In this document: positions 42,515 through 44,496 of the stretch, in pieces
Position numbering within the stretch: position 1 is the stretch's first letter
Layout of the letters: every line of letters begins with the position of its first letter
Assembly: GCA_902779445.1 (NCBI GenBank)
Contig: CACZBM010000020.1
Span: forward strand, 1-44,496
Length of the DNA: 44,496 bases
DNA from: an uncultured Lachnospiraceae bacterium
GTDB taxonomy: Bacteria; Bacillota; Clostridia; Lachnospirales; Lachnospiraceae
Direction of reading: 5' to 3'
The notes under the pieces: model-generated
The model's database searches: none
Seen by the model: only the letters and a program-made list of their open reading frames with translations
What the model was told of the DNA's origin: nothing
Made by a program: the position numbers and the translations under genes

Positions 42515-42543
42515 TTGACAAAAAATTCCTGTGGGTGTATCGT
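42515..42543 (+). promoter_or_regulatory. Promoter of hrcA-grpE
   Basis: TTGACA (42515-42520), 17 bases, TATCGT (42538-42543). It lies 14 bases before the CIRCE operator, so repressor binding would block early transcription. Confidence 0.7.
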
Positions 42544-42557
42544 ATGCTCTGATGATA

Positions 42558-42584
42558 TTAGCACTCAAATTGAATGAGTGCTAA
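42558..42584 (+). promoter_or_regulatory. CIRCE operator bound by HrcA
   Basis: TTAGCACTC (42558-42566), nine bases, GAGTGCTAA (42576-42584): a perfect match to the consensus. HrcA binds it to repress class I heat-shock genes. It lies in the hrcA leader, giving autoregulation. Confidence 0.97.
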
Positions 42585-42624
42585 CACATAGAACAGACGG
42601 GATGTCTTTTGGGTACAGTACTGA

Positions 42625-43674
42625 ATGGAATTAAACGAGAGAAAAACAAAGATCCTGGAAGCCATAATAAGAAATTATCTGGCTACAGGCGATCCGGTAG
42701 GTTCCAGGACACTTTCAAAATATCTGGATATTAAGCTTTCTCCTGCAACCATCAGGAATGAGATGTCCGATCTTGAGGAAATGGGTTATATAATCCAGCC
42801 TCATACATCATCCGGACGCATCCCTTCTGATAAGGGATACAGGTTCTATGTAGACCAGATGATGGCTGATAAGGAAAAAGAAGTAGCAGATATGCATGAG
42901 ATGGTGGTTGAGAAAGCCGATCAGCTTTCTTCACTGCTTCAGCAGGTTGCGAAGCTTCTTGCCGATAATACCAACTATGCGGCGATGATCTCTTCTCCGC
43001 AGATCCACAGGAATAAGCTGAAATTTATACAGCTTTCCAAAGTGGAAGAGGGCAATATCCTTGCGGTGATCGTGGTTGAAGGCAATATCATCAAGAATAA
43101 GATGATAAGTGTCAATGGGGAAATGGATGATGATACGCTGTTAAAGCTGAATCTCCTCCTCAACACCCATTTGAACGGTCTTTCGCTGGAAGAGATAAAT
43201 TTGGGACTTATCACTCTTATTAAAGAAAGAGCAGGTATACATTCGGATGTGGTGGCTTCCGTGATCGATGCGGTGGCTGATGCTGTCAGAGCAGATGAAG
43301 ATCTGGAGATCTATACCAGCGGAGCCAATAATATCTTCAAGTATCCGGAACTTGCGGATAACCAGAAGGCCAGTGAGATCATAAGCACTTTTGAGGAAAA
43401 GGACCAGTTTGAAAATCTGATATACGAATCCCTTAATAAAGAAAGGGAGAACAGTGAAGGAACAGGTACCGGAATACAGGTTTATATAGGAAATGAGTCA
43501 CCGATCAAATCTATGAAGGACTGCTCGGTTGTAACAGCGACGTACGAGCTCGGGGATAATATGAAAGGCATGATGAGTATCATAGGCCCCAAGAGAATGG
43601 ATTACGAGAAAGTAGCCCACACGCTGAAAAAGCTACAGGATCAGCTTGATACATTATATAAGAAGAAGGAATAG
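42625..43674 (+). CDS. hrcA: Heat-inducible transcription repressor HrcA
   Basis: 349 residues, normal length. The N-terminal winged helix (LNERKTKILEAIIRNYLATG, GSRTLSKYL, SPATIRNEMSDLEEMGY) contacts CIRCE, and HTSSGRIPSDKGYRFYVD is the family hallmark. The C-terminal dimerisation domain includes ISSPQIHRNKLKFIQL and MMSIIGPKRMDYEKV. GroEL is the usual folding cofactor. The perfect CIRCE upstream shows self-regulation. Only a weak ribosome site precedes the ATG. grpE follows after 21 bases, and dnaK is expected beyond the window. Confidence 0.97.
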   Translation: MELNERKTKILEAIIRNYLATGDPVGSRTLSKYLDIKLSPATIRNEMSDLEEMGYIIQPHTSSGRIPSDKGYRFYVDQMMADKEKEVADMHEMVVEKADQLSSLLQQVAKLLADNTNYAAMISSPQIHRNKLKFIQLSKVEEGNILAVIVVEGNIIKNKMISVNGEMDDDTLLKLNLLLNTHLNGLSLEEINLGLITLIKERAGIHSDVVASVIDAVADAVRADEDLEIYTSGANNIFKYPELADNQKASEIISTFEEKDQFENLIYESLNKERENSEGTGTGIQVYIGNESPIKSMKDCSVVTATYELGDNMKGMMSIIGPKRMDYEKVAHTLKKLQDQLDTLYKKKE

Positions 43675-43695
43675 ATAACGTAAAGGAGATTCAGT

Positions 43696-44304
43696 TTGAG
43701 CAAGAAAAAAGAAAAAAACGAAACAAAGGAAAAACAGGAAAACCTCGAAGACATAGCCGTGAATACAGAAGAAGCTGCTGAGGCATCAGAAGGTAAGACA
43801 CCGGAGAAAAAAGAGGATGCCGGGGAAGAAACTGAAGAAGCTGCTCCGGAAAAGGATCCCAGGGACGAAAAGATAGAAGAGCTAAATGATAAATACATGA
43901 GGCTCATGGCTGAATTTGAGAATTTCAGGAAACGTTCTGATAAGGAAAAAGAGCAGATGTTTGAGACCGGGGCCAAATCTGTGATAGAGAAGGTTCTTCC
44001 GGTAATAGATAACTTTGAAAGAGCGCTGGACATGGTCGGACCGGAAAAAGAGAGTGAAGCGGATGCAGATCCCTTTATGGACGGCATGCGGAAAGTCTAT
44101 AAACAGCTTATGGACGAGCTCGACAAGATAGGCGTTAAACCTATAGAGGCTGTTGGACAGGAGTTTAACCCAGAATTCCACAATGCGGTAATGCAGGTTG
44201 ACAGCGAGGAATTTGACAGCGGCATGGTAGCCCAGGAAATGCAGAAGGGCTATATGTATAACGACAGTGTAGTGAGACATTCCATGGTGGGTGTAGCGAA
44301 ATAG
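43696..44304 (+). CDS. grpE: Nucleotide exchange factor GrpE
   Basis: 202 residues. An acidic, disordered N-terminus of about 55 residues (EEAAEASEGKTPEKKEDAGE) precedes a long coiled coil (NDKYMRLMAEFENFRKRSDK) and the four-helix/beta-wing region with PVIDNFERAL. It ends VVRHSMVGVAK, close to the GrpE signature end. It releases ADP from DnaK. The start is TTG at 43696, with AAAGGAGATT upstream; no nearby ATG preserves the acidic arm. It belongs to the CIRCE-controlled operon. Confidence 0.96.
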   Translation: MSKKKEKNETKEKQENLEDIAVNTEEAAEASEGKTPEKKEDAGEETEEAAPEKDPRDEKIEELNDKYMRLMAEFENFRKRSDKEKEQMFETGAKSVIEKVLPVIDNFERALDMVGPEKESEADADPFMDGMRKVYKQLMDELDKIGVKPIEAVGQEFNPEFHNAVMQVDSEEFDSGMVAQEMQKGYMYNDSVVRHSMVGVAK

Positions 44305-44315
44305 AGAAGTGATAT

Positions 44316-44341
44316 GTCATCCTGAGCGTTAGCGAAGGATC
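44316..44341. repeat. Solitary family A half-unit
   Basis: CC/GG-type half-unit with a GTTA loop, 11 bases after the grpE stop. Confidence 0.85.
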
Positions 44342-44377
44342 CGGATCACAAGGTAAAAAGCAGATTGTATGATACAA

Positions 44378-44492
44378 ACGCCAAAAGTCTAAATGGCGTT
44401 TGAACTTGTTCAAAAAGCCATTTGACTTTGGGCGTCAAACAACACGAGCAAGTAGCAATTTACGTAGTAAATTAGCGGATTGCGAGTGTTGT
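44378..44492. repeat. Double-hairpin element of unknown type
   Basis: Two long imperfect palindromes in series. The first (44378-44435) has about 28-base arms running from ACGCC...GTTTGAAC to GTTCAAA...GGGCGT around a two-base loop. The second (44439-44492) pairs ACAACAC...AATTTAC with GTAAATT...GTGTTGT. It follows grpE, where dnaK would be expected. No coding potential is seen. It could be a MITE/REP-like repeat or a processing hairpin in the mRNA. Confidence 0.7.
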
Positions 44493-44496
44493 AGAA

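Overview
The window is ordinary chromosomal DNA from a low-to-mid GC Firmicute. It is most likely a member of the Lachnospiraceae (Butyrivibrio/Roseburia-like Clostridia). The basis is gene order (gdpP-rplI-dnaB, murB-rapZ-whiA-HPr, CIRCE-hrcA-grpE), class 1B PyrK/PyrD, a PocR-type chemoreceptor, a DUF6465-like lysine-rich protein, and strong GGAGG Shine-Dalgarno sites. The genus call is inference from protein resemblance. About 43 protein genes are supported, mostly on the + strand. I see no rRNA, tRNA, CRISPR array, transposase or phage gene.

Layout. 1-2.9 kb: end of a PlsC acyltransferase, a phosphohexomutase, and a reverse-strand pair of small YdcZ-type membrane proteins. 3.0-10.8 kb: a purine nucleoside uptake and salvage operon (BMP lipoprotein, double ATPase, two permeases, two nucleoside hydrolases) facing a convergent deoD phosphorylase. 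11-15.2 kb: a flavin oxidoreductase, an unrecognised soluble protein with a possible sigma-28 promoter, pyrK-pyrD, and a truncated soluble PocR chemoreceptor. 15.2-22.3 kb: dCMP deaminase facing away from a ChbG-like deacetylase that leads into gdpP-rplI-dnaB-dNTPase-DUF624. 22.4-27 kb: MsmX/UgpC-type sugar ATPase, CdaR-type regulator, tadA and an orphan FkbH-like protein. 27.1-32.1 kb: nucleotidyltransferase, ftsH, uvrC. 32.3-39.1 kb: hprK, ROK glucokinase, murB, rapZ, whiA, an HPr paralogue lacking the catalytic histidine, a lipid kinase and fructose-bisphosphate aldolase. 39.2-44.5 kb: a GNAT acetyltransferase, a histone-H1-like lysine-rich protein, a GT-C-like membrane protein, then the CIRCE-controlled hrcA-grpE.

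The two most notable signals are these. (1) An HPr paralogue has Asp at position 15 and keeps Ser46, so it looks like a Crh-type regulator. It sits in the same gene run as its presumed kinase HprK. (2) The intergenic spaces carry several families of small structured repeats. The main family is built of two half-unit types, one with a CC/GG and one with a TT/AA stem. They are always paired head-to-head in opposite orientations, with compensatory base changes and a conserved tandem G-A mismatch. This resembles the Y/Z architecture of enterobacterial BIMEs. A second family has three stems with covarying pairs between its two copies. I see no obviously new multi-gene defence or biosynthetic system.
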